Assembly (NCBI GenBank): GCA_900155415.1
Contig: LT700187.1
Location: 1,488,001 to 1,552,000, forward strand
Reading direction: 5' to 3'
DNA: 64,000 nucleotides
Source of the DNA: Christensenella massiliensis
GTDB lineage: Bacteria; Bacillota; Clostridia; Christensenellales; Christensenellaceae
The notes under the pieces were generated by a model, which saw only the letters and a list, made by a program, of their open reading frames with translations, did not search any database and was not told where the DNA came from. Position 1 is the first letter of the stretch, and each line of letters opens with the position of its first letter. Of the stretch, positions 52,542-61,834 are shown in pieces. Both the position numbers and the translations under genes were made by a program.

Positions 52542-54878
52542 ATGATGAAGCAAACGAGAAAAAAACTGTTTCCGGTCTTGGCAGCCGTTCTCCTGATAGT
52601 GATGGCACTGACGTTTGCCGGAAGTGCGTTGGCCTATTCTGAGGCGGAAGTTGGGAACGGAGAAGAGGGCTTTTCTGAAGAAGGTTCTAACTCAGAAGAA
52701 GAACCAAAGGAGCCGCCGGTGCCGGAGGAAGCGCCGGAAAAAAGCGATCCCCCCGAAACGGAAGAAAATGTCGGGGTAAGCCCTGATACAGAGCCTGAAG
52801 CGACAGGTGAACCCGTGCCGGATGAAGAAGTAAAACCGGAGGCAAGTCCTGAAACAAGTATGGAGCCAACTCTTATAGAGCAGGAAGAGGCTGTGCCGGA
52901 CGCGGAAGAGAATGCCGTGCTCATGCCGGCTTCTATCATAACAGATGGACTCGCCGCAAACGAGGTAATGGTCAGCAGTTTTGCAGACCTTAAAACAGTT
53001 TTGACAGATTACAGTACTTATGCGGGGATAGACACCGTTTATTTGAACGGAGATATCGTTTATGAGCCGGGAGGGATTGCGATCCATGCGAGCAGAAGCA
53101 AACTCACGATCGTCGGACACCCGAAGGGTGGAACAGGACGGCATACGGTCAGCGATATTGCGGGAGGACAAGGCAACTTGATCCGCCCTCAGCAATCGGG
53201 CTTCAGCCTGACGGTAAAAGATGCTGTGATCGCCGGAAAAAATTATTACGGCGCCTTTACGGTCTCGGATTCCTACAGCGGGGTAACGACCAGCTATGTG
53301 AACGTTTCCTACCATGGCCCGCAGTTTTCCTATAACCGTCGGGGACTGGTACGCTATATCGACACGTCCATTACGATCGCGAATACCGGAGGAGACCCTG
53401 CGCAGGAGATCGCGGAGCTGGCGCAGCTTGAGATAGGCGGCAATACAACGCTTACGAATACGGCGGGCGGAAACGCAATGTTCTGGCTTGCGGGGAATTC
53501 GGGAAGCAATCAATATTTTAAAGTGTTGGACGGGGCGAATGTAACGGCTGTTCACAATTCCGCCAATTCTCCCTATGGCTTTATTTATGTGGAAGGCTCC
53601 GGCAGCACTGCGAATCAGAAGCCGGAAGTTACGGTCGGAACGAATGCGTCCTTATCCGTCACGACCAAGGTCGGCTTTACGCACAGCGGGCATCGTGTAG
53701 AGTCCATAACAGTGCAGCCGGGCGGTACTCTTACGGTCGCGCAGACGAGCAATTCGGGAGACTATCCCTCCATTTATGTAAATTCATCGGTGACGGTGCG
53801 CGAGGGAGGAACCTTGAGCGTGAAAAGAGGCGCGAATACCAGCTCGAATGGATTGGTTCGTTTTTACAATGCGGGCGGCGTGATGAAGCTGGATGCCCCG
53901 CGAAGGATTCTGCTCTATAATCCAAATGGGCGGCTCATTACAACAAATTCCGGAACAGCGGCTATAGAGGGCTCCATACAGGCAGTCAATGTATGGGATA
54001 CGGATAAAGGCTTTACCGACAGCATGGAAAATATGCCGAAAAATATCTGGAACAAAAATGATTCGGGAGCAATGGAGCTGAAAGCGGTCCTGAATACTTC
54101 CGGCGTAACGTCCGCCGTTATATCGAACCGGACGGAAGACGATCCATTTACCGCGGAATTTAACGCTGCATCGTTCAATACCTATGCGATGCCGATGCTG
54201 GCGATGGGAAGCTATACGCTCGAACCTGATACGGTGTATACGAACAGCATCGGTATATCGGGCAGCAGCCGAGCAGGCGCTAAGATACAGGCCGGCTATC
54301 AAAATGCAGGAACGGCCCAAAAGCTTTCGGCTGAAGCGGATTCATCCGGACGGTATGATATGGCGATACCAGATGCGCCTCTCAGCGTGGGAACAAAGAT
54401 ACTGACATTATGCCACTCTGATTTTTTAAAAGTACAGAAACAAAATGCTGTACAGCTGCCTCCGGCGGTCCTTGAATTCGAAACAGTTCCGGATATTCTG
54501 TTTCAAACAACGATATCAGCGCTGCCGCAAACAGTGCAAAGGACTGATGCGGATTGGGCTATGTCCGTGTATGATACGCGCGGAGCGGGAAGCATGTGGA
54601 GGATAGAGGCCGCAGCCGCTCATCCGCTCACGGGGCTGTATAATGGAAGCAGCGTTACACTCCCGGAAGCGCTTGTATTTATAGACGAAGAGGGAGGAAC
54701 GCATCCGCTTGAGAATGGATCTGTTGTAGTCCGGGAGGGAACGACGGGGAACACAGCGCTGAATGAAGTGCGGTGGCAAGAAAATGAAGGAATACTCGTA
54801 TCGCTGAACGGCGGAGAGGGAAAGCCCGGCGTGACCTATAAAACCACGATCGAATGGACGCTGGTGGACGCACCGTAA
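52542..54878 (+). CDS. Large WxL protein with beta-helix region
   Basis: A 778-residue exported protein. Signal peptide (KKLFPVLAAVLLIVMALTFAG), then an acidic Pro/Glu-rich region (about 35-120) with many EEPKEPP-like units, then a long Gly/Asn/Thr/Val-rich region (about 145-480) of pectate-lyase-like beta-helix character (LYNPNGRLITTNSG, VQPGGTLTVAQTSN, VREGGTLSVKRG), an Ig-like domain (about 545-640), and a C-terminal WxL domain with VYDTRGAGSMWRIEAAA and the final YKTTIEWTLVDAP. No catalytic residues recognised. Likely a wall-bound adhesin or carbohydrate-binding protein. It follows the WxL-interacting protein after 12 bases. Confidence 0.84.
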   Translation: MMKQTRKKLFPVLAAVLLIVMALTFAGSALAYSEAEVGNGEEGFSEEGSNSEEEPKEPPVPEEAPEKSDPPETEENVGVSPDTEPEATGEPVPDEEVKPEASPETSMEPTLIEQEEAVPDAEENAVLMPASIITDGLAANEVMVSSFADLKTVLTDYSTYAGIDTVYLNGDIVYEPGGIAIHASRSKLTIVGHPKGGTGRHTVSDIAGGQGNLIRPQQSGFSLTVKDAVIAGKNYYGAFTVSDSYSGVTTSYVNVSYHGPQFSYNRRGLVRYIDTSITIANTGGDPAQEIAELAQLEIGGNTTLTNTAGGNAMFWLAGNSGSNQYFKVLDGANVTAVHNSANSPYGFIYVEGSGSTANQKPEVTVGTNASLSVTTKVGFTHSGHRVESITVQPGGTLTVAQTSNSGDYPSIYVNSSVTVREGGTLSVKRGANTSSNGLVRFYNAGGVMKLDAPRRILLYNPNGRLITTNSGTAAIEGSIQAVNVWDTDKGFTDSMENMPKNIWNKNDSGAMELKAVLNTSGVTSAVISNRTEDDPFTAEFNAASFNTYAMPMLAMGSYTLEPDTVYTNSIGISGSSRAGAKIQAGYQNAGTAQKLSAEADSSGRYDMAIPDAPLSVGTKILTLCHSDFLKVQKQNAVQLPPAVLEFETVPDILFQTTISALPQTVQRTDADWAMSVYDTRGAGSMWRIEAAAAHPLTGLYNGSSVTLPEALVFIDEEGGTHPLENGSVVVREGTTGNTALNEVRWQENEGILVSLNGGEGKPGVTYKTTIEWTLVDAP

Positions 54879-54888
54879 AATAACAAAT

Positions 54889-54925
54889 AAAAGCCGTATC
54901 CGGCAAAAATCTGGATACGGCTTTT
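54889..54925. terminator. Bidirectional terminator between large WxL gene and rlmD
   Basis: AAAAGCCGTATCC pairs perfectly with GGATACGGCTTTT around an eleven-base loop. Confidence 0.92.
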
Positions 54926-54932
54926 ATATTCC

Positions 54933-56279
54933 TTAATTTTTACAGGACAAAACAACAACGCACTCCACATGCGTCGTCTGCGGAAACATATCGACAGGCT
55001 GAACGACGCCCGCGCTGTAGCCAAGCTCGCTGAACAAGGCAAGATCGCGCGCAAGCGTAGACGGATTGCAGGAAACATAACCGATCTTCGGTACGCCGGA
55101 CGCGGCGAGCGCGCGTACAACAGCCTCGTCGAGCCCTTTGCGCGGTGGGTCGACGATCACGGTGCTGACGGCTTCGCGTTCCAAAACGGACGGAAGCAGA
55201 CGGGCGGTATCTCCGGCAAAGAAAATGGCGTTTTCAATGCCGTTCAATTTGGCGTTAAATTTTGCGTTTTCCACGGCTTCCTCCACAAGCTCGATACCGA
55301 TCACCCTTTTTGCGCGTCGCGCGGCGGCAAGCGATATCGTTCCGGCACCGCAATAAAGGTCGAGGACGGTATCGGCCTTGGTAAGGGCGAGCATGCGCAG
55401 CAGCGTGTTGTAAAGAGCCTCCGTTTGCGCGGAATTGACCTGCAAAAAGGTCTGCGGCCCGATGCGGAATTCAAGCCCGCACAGCGTCTCGAACAGATAG
55501 TCTTTGCCATAGATGCATACAGAGCGGCCGCCCATGATAGTATTGGTTCGTTTTGTATTGAAGCTGAGTATGATAGATTTCACCTGTGGAAGTACAAATT
55601 CGAACAGCATGATAAGGTGCGCCTTATTCGGAATATCCTCCCCGTTGATACACAGGATCAGCATAAGCTCGCCCGCCTTGTTTTCACGCAGGACGATGTG
55701 GCGCAGAAGCCCGGTGTGCGTACTTTCATCGTAAATGGAAACCTTGTTTTTTACGAGCCATACCCGCAGCTGCGACATCACGATGCGGAGCGCGGACGGC
55801 TGTATCCGGCAGTCGTCCACATCGATCAAACGGTGCGAATGCGCCGCATAAAAACCGATGTCGATCTGCTCCCCGTTTTTTTGCACCGGAAAGGCCGCTT
55901 TGTTACGGTAACGGTATTCATTGCGCGTGGGCAAAGGAAAATTGACGGGAAGCTCCAGCTTCCCGATGCGCTGGATACAATTCCGGACAAAATTTTGCTT
56001 GAATTGAAGCTGTGCAGCATAGGAAAGATGCTGCAAACTGCAGCCTCCGCATTTTCCAAAAACGCGGCAGGGCGGTTTGACGCGCATGGGAGAGGCAGAT
56101 AGGATCTCCTCCAGTTTGCCCACAACATAATTTTTTTTCAGCGCGATCACTTTTGCACGCACCCTTTCTCCGGGTAAGGCGCCGTCCACAAAAACAGCCG
56201 CTCCGTCTTTGTGCCCGATCCCCTGACCGTCCGTGCCGAGGTCGTCGATATCAAGTTCGATCCAATCATTTTTTTTCAT
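54933..56279 (-). CDS. rlmD: 23S rRNA (uracil-C5)-methyltransferase, RlmD/RumA type
   Basis: A 448-residue methyltransferase. N-terminal TRAM domain (about 1-60, GQGIGHKDGAAVFVDGALPGERV), iron-sulfur cysteines in CRVFGKCGGCSLQHL plus the distant Cys, SAM motif VLDLYCGAGTISLAAA, and catalytic Cys in IGYVSCNPSTLARDL with a final Glu in THVECVVVL. It forms 5-methyluridine in 23S rRNA; RlmD and RlmCD-type paralogues cannot be separated by eye. It runs opposite to the dehydrogenase operon with a shared intergenic region of 221 bases. Confidence 0.92.
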   Translation of the reverse strand: MKKNDWIELDIDDLGTDGQGIGHKDGAAVFVDGALPGERVRAKVIALKKNYVVGKLEEILSASPMRVKPPCRVFGKCGGCSLQHLSYAAQLQFKQNFVRNCIQRIGKLELPVNFPLPTRNEYRYRNKAAFPVQKNGEQIDIGFYAAHSHRLIDVDDCRIQPSALRIVMSQLRVWLVKNKVSIYDESTHTGLLRHIVLRENKAGELMLILCINGEDIPNKAHLIMLFEFVLPQVKSIILSFNTKRTNTIMGGRSVCIYGKDYLFETLCGLEFRIGPQTFLQVNSAQTEALYNTLLRMLALTKADTVLDLYCGAGTISLAAARRAKRVIGIELVEEAVENAKFNAKLNGIENAIFFAGDTARLLPSVLEREAVSTVIVDPPRKGLDEAVVRALAASGVPKIGYVSCNPSTLARDLALFSELGYSAGVVQPVDMFPQTTHVECVVVLSCKN

Positions 56280-56344
56280 ACCGTTATTATATCAGAAGAT
56301 AGAAAAAAGTGATAGGAAAACCTCATAAAAGGTAGTGAAATGCA

Positions 56345-56374
56345 TTGACAAAGAGAAGAGGTATTTGTTACAAT
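56345..56374 (+). promoter_or_regulatory. Promoter of the 2-oxoacid dehydrogenase operon
   Basis: TTGACA (56345-56350), 18 bases, TACAAT (56369-56374). The leader to the E2 start is about 120 bases and AT-rich. Confidence 0.75.
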
Positions 56375-56387
56375 GAGAACATAAAAA

Positions 56388-56473
56388 TGTTAAATTTTAA
56401 CAAGAATGTGTCCGAAATTGTTGAATGAAGCGTTTTTAACATGTAAAATTAACAATTTTGGTACATTTTAACA
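56388..56473 (+). promoter_or_regulatory. Repeated TTTTAACA boxes in the dehydrogenase leader
   Basis: TTTTAACA occurs at 56395, 56434 and 56466, with AATTAACA at 56447. The first is half of a palindrome TGTTAAATTTTAACA (56388-56402). All lie just after the promoter, where a repressor could bind. It resembles the TTAACA half-site of Rex (NADH sensor) but the palindrome is one base shorter than the known Rex site. Confidence 0.5.
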
Positions 56474-56500
56474 AATTGAATGACGACGGAGGTAAATTCG

Positions 56501-57775
56501 ATGGCAACAGCGGTAATCATGCCAAGACAGGGACAGTCTGTAGAGAGCTGTATCATTACCAAGTGGAACAAAAAGGTAGGGGACAGCGTAGCGGAGGGCG
56601 ACATCCTTTTTTCCTATGAAACGGATAAAGCGTCCTTTGAAGAAGAAGCCAAGATATCCGGTACGATGCTCGCGATTCTGGCGGAAGAGGGAGACGACGT
56701 TCCGTGTCTTGAAAATGTATGCGTGATCGGAGAGCCGGGCGAGGATGTGTCCGGGTTTGCAGCGGCGGCGACGATCGGCGGCGAAGCGGCAGCTCCGGCT
56801 CAGCAGGAAGCGTCCGCGGCACAGGCGGAGGCAGCGCCTGCGGCAACTCCGGCTGCCGCTGCGACGGGCAGCATACAGGAGGGAGAACGCATCAAGATCT
56901 CTCCGCGTGCAAGAGGCATTGCGGAAAACCAGAATCTTGATATCAAAAAGGCAGTTCCGACGGGGCCGAACGGTCGTATCATCGAACGTGATATCTTAAC
57001 GCTTTCGAAGCTCGGCGCGGATGCAATGGTCTCTGCGGCTCCAGCGGCGGCAAGCACAGCGGAAGCAGTGGCGCCGGCGGCAGAATATGAGGATGTGCCG
57101 CTGCCGAATATCCGGAAGGTAATCGCGAAATCGATGCACGCATCGCTGTCGGAAATGGCGCAGCTGACGCACTCGTTCTCGTTCGACGCGACACAGATCA
57201 TGGCATACCGCAAGCTCGTGAAAGAGAACGCGGAAAAGCTTGGGCTGGCGAACATCACGTTCAACGATATCATCCTGTACGCGGTATCGCGCGTGCTGCC
57301 GAAGCATAAGGACCTGAACGCACATTTTCTCGGAGACAAGATGAGATACTTCACGGATGTGAACCTCGGTATGGCGGTAGATACGCCGAGAGGGCTGCTG
57401 GTGCCGACGATCTTCGGAGCGAACAGGATGTCGCTGAACGAGATCGCGCTCAAGGCAAAGGAGCTTGCGAAGCAGGCACAGGAGGGGACGATCTCGCCGG
57501 ACCTTTTGAGCGGGGCGTCGTTCACGGTATCGAACCTCGGAACGTTCGGGGTAGAGCACTTCACACCGGTGATCAACCCGCCGCAGACGGGCATCTTGGG
57601 AGTGAACAATATCCAGACGCGTCTTAAGATGGTGGACGGGGAAGCGGTGCCGTATCAGGCGATGGGGATATCGCTGACGTACGACCACAGGGCGCTGGAC
57701 GGTGCGCCGGCGTCGCGGTTTGCACAGGAGCTGTGCAAGACGCTGGAGAACTTCATGGCACTTTTGGCAAAATAA
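56501..57775 (+). CDS. Dihydrolipoamide acetyltransferase (E2) of a 2-oxoacid dehydrogenase
   Basis: A 424-residue E2. ATG at 56501 follows GGAGG by eight bases. Lipoyl domain 1-80 with lipoylated Lys43 in YETDKASFEE; an Ala/Pro-rich flexible linker (about 90-130); peripheral subunit-binding domain (about 138-172, ISPRARGIAENQNL); second linker; catalytic domain 195-424 with the active-site LTYDHRALDGAPASRF. Transfers the acyl group from TPP-E1 to CoA. In the PDH/acetoin-dehydrogenase-like group; substrate not fixed by sequence. First gene of the operon E2-E3-E1. Confidence 0.92.
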   Translation: MATAVIMPRQGQSVESCIITKWNKKVGDSVAEGDILFSYETDKASFEEEAKISGTMLAILAEEGDDVPCLENVCVIGEPGEDVSGFAAAATIGGEAAAPAQQEASAAQAEAAPAATPAAAATGSIQEGERIKISPRARGIAENQNLDIKKAVPTGPNGRIIERDILTLSKLGADAMVSAAPAAASTAEAVAPAAEYEDVPLPNIRKVIAKSMHASLSEMAQLTHSFSFDATQIMAYRKLVKENAEKLGLANITFNDIILYAVSRVLPKHKDLNAHFLGDKMRYFTDVNLGMAVDTPRGLLVPTIFGANRMSLNEIALKAKELAKQAQEGTISPDLLSGASFTVSNLGTFGVEHFTPVINPPQTGILGVNNIQTRLKMVDGEAVPYQAMGISLTYDHRALDGAPASRFAQELCKTLENFMALLAK

Positions 57776-57790
57776 GAAGAGGTAAAGCAA

Positions 57791-59155
57791 ATGAGTTACG
57801 ATCTGGTAGTGCTGGGCGGCGGCCCGGCGGGATATCTTGCCTGCGAGCGCGCGGCGCATGAGGGCATGAAAGTAGTATTGATTGAAAAAAGGAACGTAGG
57901 GGGCGTATGTCTCAACGAGGGCTGTATTCCGTCGAAAACGTTCCTGTATTCGGCAAAGCTGAAGGACGGCGCGGCGCATGGCAATAAATACGGCGTGAAA
58001 TGCAAGGGAATCGAGATCGACCATCCGGCAGTCGTCGCGCGGAAGAATAAAGTAGTCAAGACGCTGACAGGCGGCATTGCCTCCATGCTGAAAGGACTCA
58101 AGGTAGAATGGGTGAAAGCAGCGGGCGTCATCAAAGGGAAAGGGCCGGACGGCTATGAAGTGGAAGCGGACGGCAAGATCTATGCAGGTAAACGTCTCTT
58201 GATTGCAACGGGCAGCGAGGCGGCCATGCCCCCGATCGACGGGCTGTACGAGCAGTTTGAAAAAGGGTTTGCGCTTACGAACCGCGAGATATTGGATATC
58301 GAAGCGGTGCCGAAAAAGCTGGTCGTGATCGGCGGCGGTGTGATCGGCCTCGAAATGGCAAGCTATTTCAATTCGGCGGGCAGCGAGGTAACAGTCATCG
58401 AGATGCTCGATCAGATCGGCGGGCCGATCGATTCGGACATTGCGAAGCTGCTGAAAAAGAATTACGAAGCAAAGGGCATCACATTCAAGATGGGGTGCAA
58501 GGTCACGAAGATAGAAGCGGGTGCAGTCGTTTACGAGGAAGCGGGCAAGCAGCAGAAAGCAGAATGCGATAAAACGCTTGTGTGCATCGGCCGCAAAGCG
58601 AATACACAGGGCATCGGCCTTGAGACGATCGGCGTTCTTACGGAACGCGGCGCGGTCGTGACGGATGAACGCATGAAGACGAACCTGCCGGAGGTATATG
58701 CGGCGGGCGATGTGAACGGGAAGTCCATGCTTGCGCATACGGCTTACCGCGAAGCAGAAGTCGCAGTGAACAATATGCTCGGCAAAAAAGACATTATGAA
58801 ATATAATGCGATCCCGGGCGTCATCTATACGAATCCGGAAGTTGCTGGAGTGGGCGAAACGGAACAGAGCGCAAAGGCGAAAGGGCTTGACGTGACTATC
58901 AAGAAAGTACCGATGCAGTTTGCGGGGCGCTACGTTGCGGAGAACGAAGGCGGCAACGGCTTCATCAAGATCATCGTCGACAATAAATGGAACAAGCTCG
59001 TGGGCGTGCACATGATCACGAATTATTCTTCCGAGATCATTTGGGGAGCAGACGCTCTCGTAGATAAGGAAATGAATATCGAAGCGATCAAGAAAATCGT
59101 GTTCCCGCACCCGACGGTCAGCGAGATCATTCGCGAAGCGATTTTCCAGCTGTAA
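57791..59155 (+). CDS. lpdA: Dihydrolipoyl dehydrogenase (E3)
   Basis: A 454-residue flavoprotein. FAD motif VVLGGGPAGYLACERA, redox disulfide Cys40/Cys45 in GGVCLNEGCIPSKT, NAD motif VVIGGGVIGLEMASYF, and C-terminal interface with His/Glu in FPHPTVSEIIREAI. Reoxidises the lipoyl arm of E2 with NAD+. Begins 15 bases after E2, same transcript. Confidence 0.95.
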   Translation: MSYDLVVLGGGPAGYLACERAAHEGMKVVLIEKRNVGGVCLNEGCIPSKTFLYSAKLKDGAAHGNKYGVKCKGIEIDHPAVVARKNKVVKTLTGGIASMLKGLKVEWVKAAGVIKGKGPDGYEVEADGKIYAGKRLLIATGSEAAMPPIDGLYEQFEKGFALTNREILDIEAVPKKLVVIGGGVIGLEMASYFNSAGSEVTVIEMLDQIGGPIDSDIAKLLKKNYEAKGITFKMGCKVTKIEAGAVVYEEAGKQQKAECDKTLVCIGRKANTQGIGLETIGVLTERGAVVTDERMKTNLPEVYAAGDVNGKSMLAHTAYREAEVAVNNMLGKKDIMKYNAIPGVIYTNPEVAGVGETEQSAKAKGLDVTIKKVPMQFAGRYVAENEGGNGFIKIIVDNKWNKLVGVHMITNYSSEIIWGADALVDKEMNIEAIKKIVFPHPTVSEIIREAIFQL

Positions 59156-59188
59156 ATGATTAGTGAATTTATATAAAGGAGAAAAACA

Positions 59189-61660
59189 ATGACGAAAAGT
59201 TTGGTAATCGAGCCTAAAAAGATGAGAAAACCGGGCAAGATCACGTTCAAGGATATCCCGATGAACGTCTATCAGAAAACGGTAAAAGACGAAGTAAAGA
59301 ACTTCACAAAGGAACAGTTCAAGAATATTTACAGGGATATGTGGGTCGTCCGTGAATTTGAGACGATGCTCAATTCCATTAAAACGACGGGACAGTATGA
59401 GGGCATCGAATATAACCACCCGGGTCCGGCCCATCTTGGCATCGGGCAGGAAGCGGCCTATGTTGGTCAGGCGTTCGAGCTTGGCGTAGAAGATTTTACC
59501 TTTGGTTCCCACAGAAGCCACGGCGAAATTCTTGCGAAGGGCATGTCCTGCATTGAAAAGCTTTCCGACGACCAGCTGATGGAAATCATGGAAAACTTCT
59601 TCGACGGCGAAACGTTCGCGGTCGTAAAGGAGCATACACAGTATAAAGCGGTAAAGGATATGGCGCGCGAATTCCTGCTGTATGGCATGGTCGCTGAAAC
59701 GTGGGGACGCCAGACGGGCTTTAACCGCGGCCTCGGCGGCTCGATGCACGCATTCTTCATTCCATTTGGCATTTTCCCGAACAATGCGATCGTAGGCGGC
59801 AGCGCTCCAATCTCGACAGGCGCGGCGCTCTTCAAGCGCGTAAACCAGAAGCCGGGCATGGTCGTCTGCAATATCGGCGACGGCTCCATCGGCTGCGGTC
59901 CGGTTTATGAATCCATGAACTTTGCTTCCATGGACCAGTTCAACACCCTGTGGGATAAAGATCACAAGGGAGGCCTACCGATTATTTACAACATCTGGAA
60001 CAACAGCTATGGCATGGGCGGTCAGACAAGCGGAGAAACGATGGGCTACGGCGAAGTGGCGCGTCTCGGCGCAGGCGTGAACCCGGACGAGATGCATGCG
60101 GAGCGCATCGACGGTATGAACCCGCTGGCAGTAATCGACGCTTACCGCCGTAAACGGAAAATCATTGAAGACCGCAAAGGACCGGTTCTCCTCGACGTCG
60201 TGACCTACAGGACTTCCGGCCACAGTCCGTCAGACTCGTCCTCCTATCGTACGAAAGAAGAGATTGCGATGTGGGCGGAGATCGACTCCATCAAGGTGTT
60301 CGGAGAGCAGATGATCGAAGCAGGTGTTGCAACGGCGGAAGAGCTCAAAGAGATTGAACTGGGCATCCGCAGAGATATGACGTGGGCCGTGAAGCTCGGC
60401 AAAGACGAGACCATTTCTCCGCGTATCAACCTTGACAAAGACCCGAACGCGATTGCGGATATGATGTTTACGAATCTTGAGATCCCAAGCATGGATACGA
60501 CGAGAAAGCCCGACGTTCTCATGCCGAAGGAAGAAAACCCGCGCGTGCAGAAGCTTGCCAAGAAAGTAAGAAGCGCGTTTGAAGCGGACGGAAAACCGGT
60601 CTCCAAAAACAGAACCTTCCAGAACCGTGACGCGATTTTCGAAGCGACGATTGATAAATTCTATCAGGACCCGACGTTTATTGCCTATGGTGAAGACAAC
60701 CGCGACTGGGGCGGTGCATTCGGCGCATATACGAACCTCACGGAATCCATTCCGTATCACAGGTTCTTTAACTCCCCAATTTCCGAGGCGGCGATCGTGG
60801 GTACGTCCGTCGGTTATGCGATGGCAGGCGGGCGCGTGATGTCCGAGCTGATGTATCTTGACTTCATCGGCCGTGCGGGCGACGAGGTGTTCAACCAAAT
60901 GGCAAAATGGCAGGCAATGAGCGGCGACGTTCTGAAAATGCCGTTTGTGCTCCGCTGCTCGGTTGGCTCCAAATACGGCGCGCAGCACTCTCAGGACTGG
61001 TCGGCGCTGTGCACGCACATTCCGGGCCTCAAGGTCGTGTTCCCGGCAACGCCTTATGACACGAAAGGCCTGCTGAACGCAGCTCTCAACGGAACGGATC
61101 CGGTCATCTTCCTTGAAAGCCAGAGAACCTACGACCTCGGCGAAATGTTCCAGAAGGAAGTACCGGCAGGATATTATGAAGTAAAAATTGGTGAGCCGGA
61201 CGTAAAACGCGAAGGAAAGGATCTCACGATCCTGAGCGTCGGCGCAACGCTGTACAGAGTGACGAAAGCAGCGGATATCCTTCAGGAAAAATACGGTATC
61301 TCTACGGAAATCATCGACGCACGCTCCCTTGTACCGTTCAACTACGAGCCGGTCATCGAATCCGTTAAGAAGACGGGCAAGATCATCGTGACGGGCGACG
61401 CCTGCGAGCGCGGCTCGCACCTGAAAGACTTTGCGCAGTCTATCAGTGAGATGGCGTTCGATTACCTCGACGCGCCGCCGGTCGTTGTGGGCGCGAAGAA
61501 CTGGATCACGCCGGCGCACGAGCTGGAAGAATACTTCTTCCCGCAGCCGGAATGGATCATCGATGCGGTGCATGAGCGCATCATGCCGCTGCCGGGCCAT
61601 ACGTGCACGACAAACCAGACGATCCTCCAGCAGATCGAAAACGATAAGAAAGGCGTATAA
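59189..61660 (+). CDS. Fused E1 alpha-beta subunit of a 2-oxoacid dehydrogenase
   Basis: An 823-residue protein joining the two E1 chains that are usually separate. Residues about 30-435 are E1-alpha: TPP motif IGDGSIGCGPVYESMN ending in YNIWNNSYGMGGQ, and the loop region HSPSDSSSYRT. Residues about 465-823 are E1-beta: FIAYGEDNRDWGGAFGAYTNL, RFFNSPISEAAIVGTSVGYA and VTGDACERGSHLKD. E1 decarboxylates a 2-oxoacid (pyruvate or acetoin most likely) on TPP and loads E2. Stand-alone alpha and beta genes are the norm, so the fusion is unusual though known in some anaerobes. It is the last gene before a terminator; E1 after E2 and E3 is a rare order. Confidence 0.9.
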   Translation: MTKSLVIEPKKMRKPGKITFKDIPMNVYQKTVKDEVKNFTKEQFKNIYRDMWVVREFETMLNSIKTTGQYEGIEYNHPGPAHLGIGQEAAYVGQAFELGVEDFTFGSHRSHGEILAKGMSCIEKLSDDQLMEIMENFFDGETFAVVKEHTQYKAVKDMAREFLLYGMVAETWGRQTGFNRGLGGSMHAFFIPFGIFPNNAIVGGSAPISTGAALFKRVNQKPGMVVCNIGDGSIGCGPVYESMNFASMDQFNTLWDKDHKGGLPIIYNIWNNSYGMGGQTSGETMGYGEVARLGAGVNPDEMHAERIDGMNPLAVIDAYRRKRKIIEDRKGPVLLDVVTYRTSGHSPSDSSSYRTKEEIAMWAEIDSIKVFGEQMIEAGVATAEELKEIELGIRRDMTWAVKLGKDETISPRINLDKDPNAIADMMFTNLEIPSMDTTRKPDVLMPKEENPRVQKLAKKVRSAFEADGKPVSKNRTFQNRDAIFEATIDKFYQDPTFIAYGEDNRDWGGAFGAYTNLTESIPYHRFFNSPISEAAIVGTSVGYAMAGGRVMSELMYLDFIGRAGDEVFNQMAKWQAMSGDVLKMPFVLRCSVGSKYGAQHSQDWSALCTHIPGLKVVFPATPYDTKGLLNAALNGTDPVIFLESQRTYDLGEMFQKEVPAGYYEVKIGEPDVKREGKDLTILSVGATLYRVTKAADILQEKYGISTEIIDARSLVPFNYEPVIESVKKTGKIIVTGDACERGSHLKDFAQSISEMAFDYLDAPPVVVGAKNWITPAHELEEYFFPQPEWIIDAVHERIMPLPGHTCTTNQTILQQIENDKKGV

Positions 61661-61670
61661 CGCCAAGGAT

Positions 61671-61702
61671 AAAAAAGGAACGGCGCATGCCGTTCCTTTT
61701 TT
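61671..61702 (+). terminator. Intrinsic terminator of the dehydrogenase operon
   Basis: AAAAAAGGAACGGC pairs with GCCGTTCCTTTTTT around GCAT. Confidence 0.93.
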
Positions 61703-61834
61703 GTGTTGTCCGCGGCGTTTTTGCAGGCGTTTTCGGTAGGGCGTGTCTATCCGGACGGTATTGAGACTTGACCGGCGCGCAGAAAGAGAATAAAATGTGA
61801 ACAACCCATCTGTTGGAGAGGGGAAAGGGGATTT

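Noticed and set aside
54969-56102. A 377-codon plus-strand frame
   Set aside because: Antisense to rlmD, whose motifs are unambiguous.
56996-59965. A 989-codon open frame on the minus strand
   Set aside because: It runs antisense through the E2, lpdA and E1 genes, has no recognisable domain and is His/Arg-rich; it is a by-product of the codon usage of the real genes.
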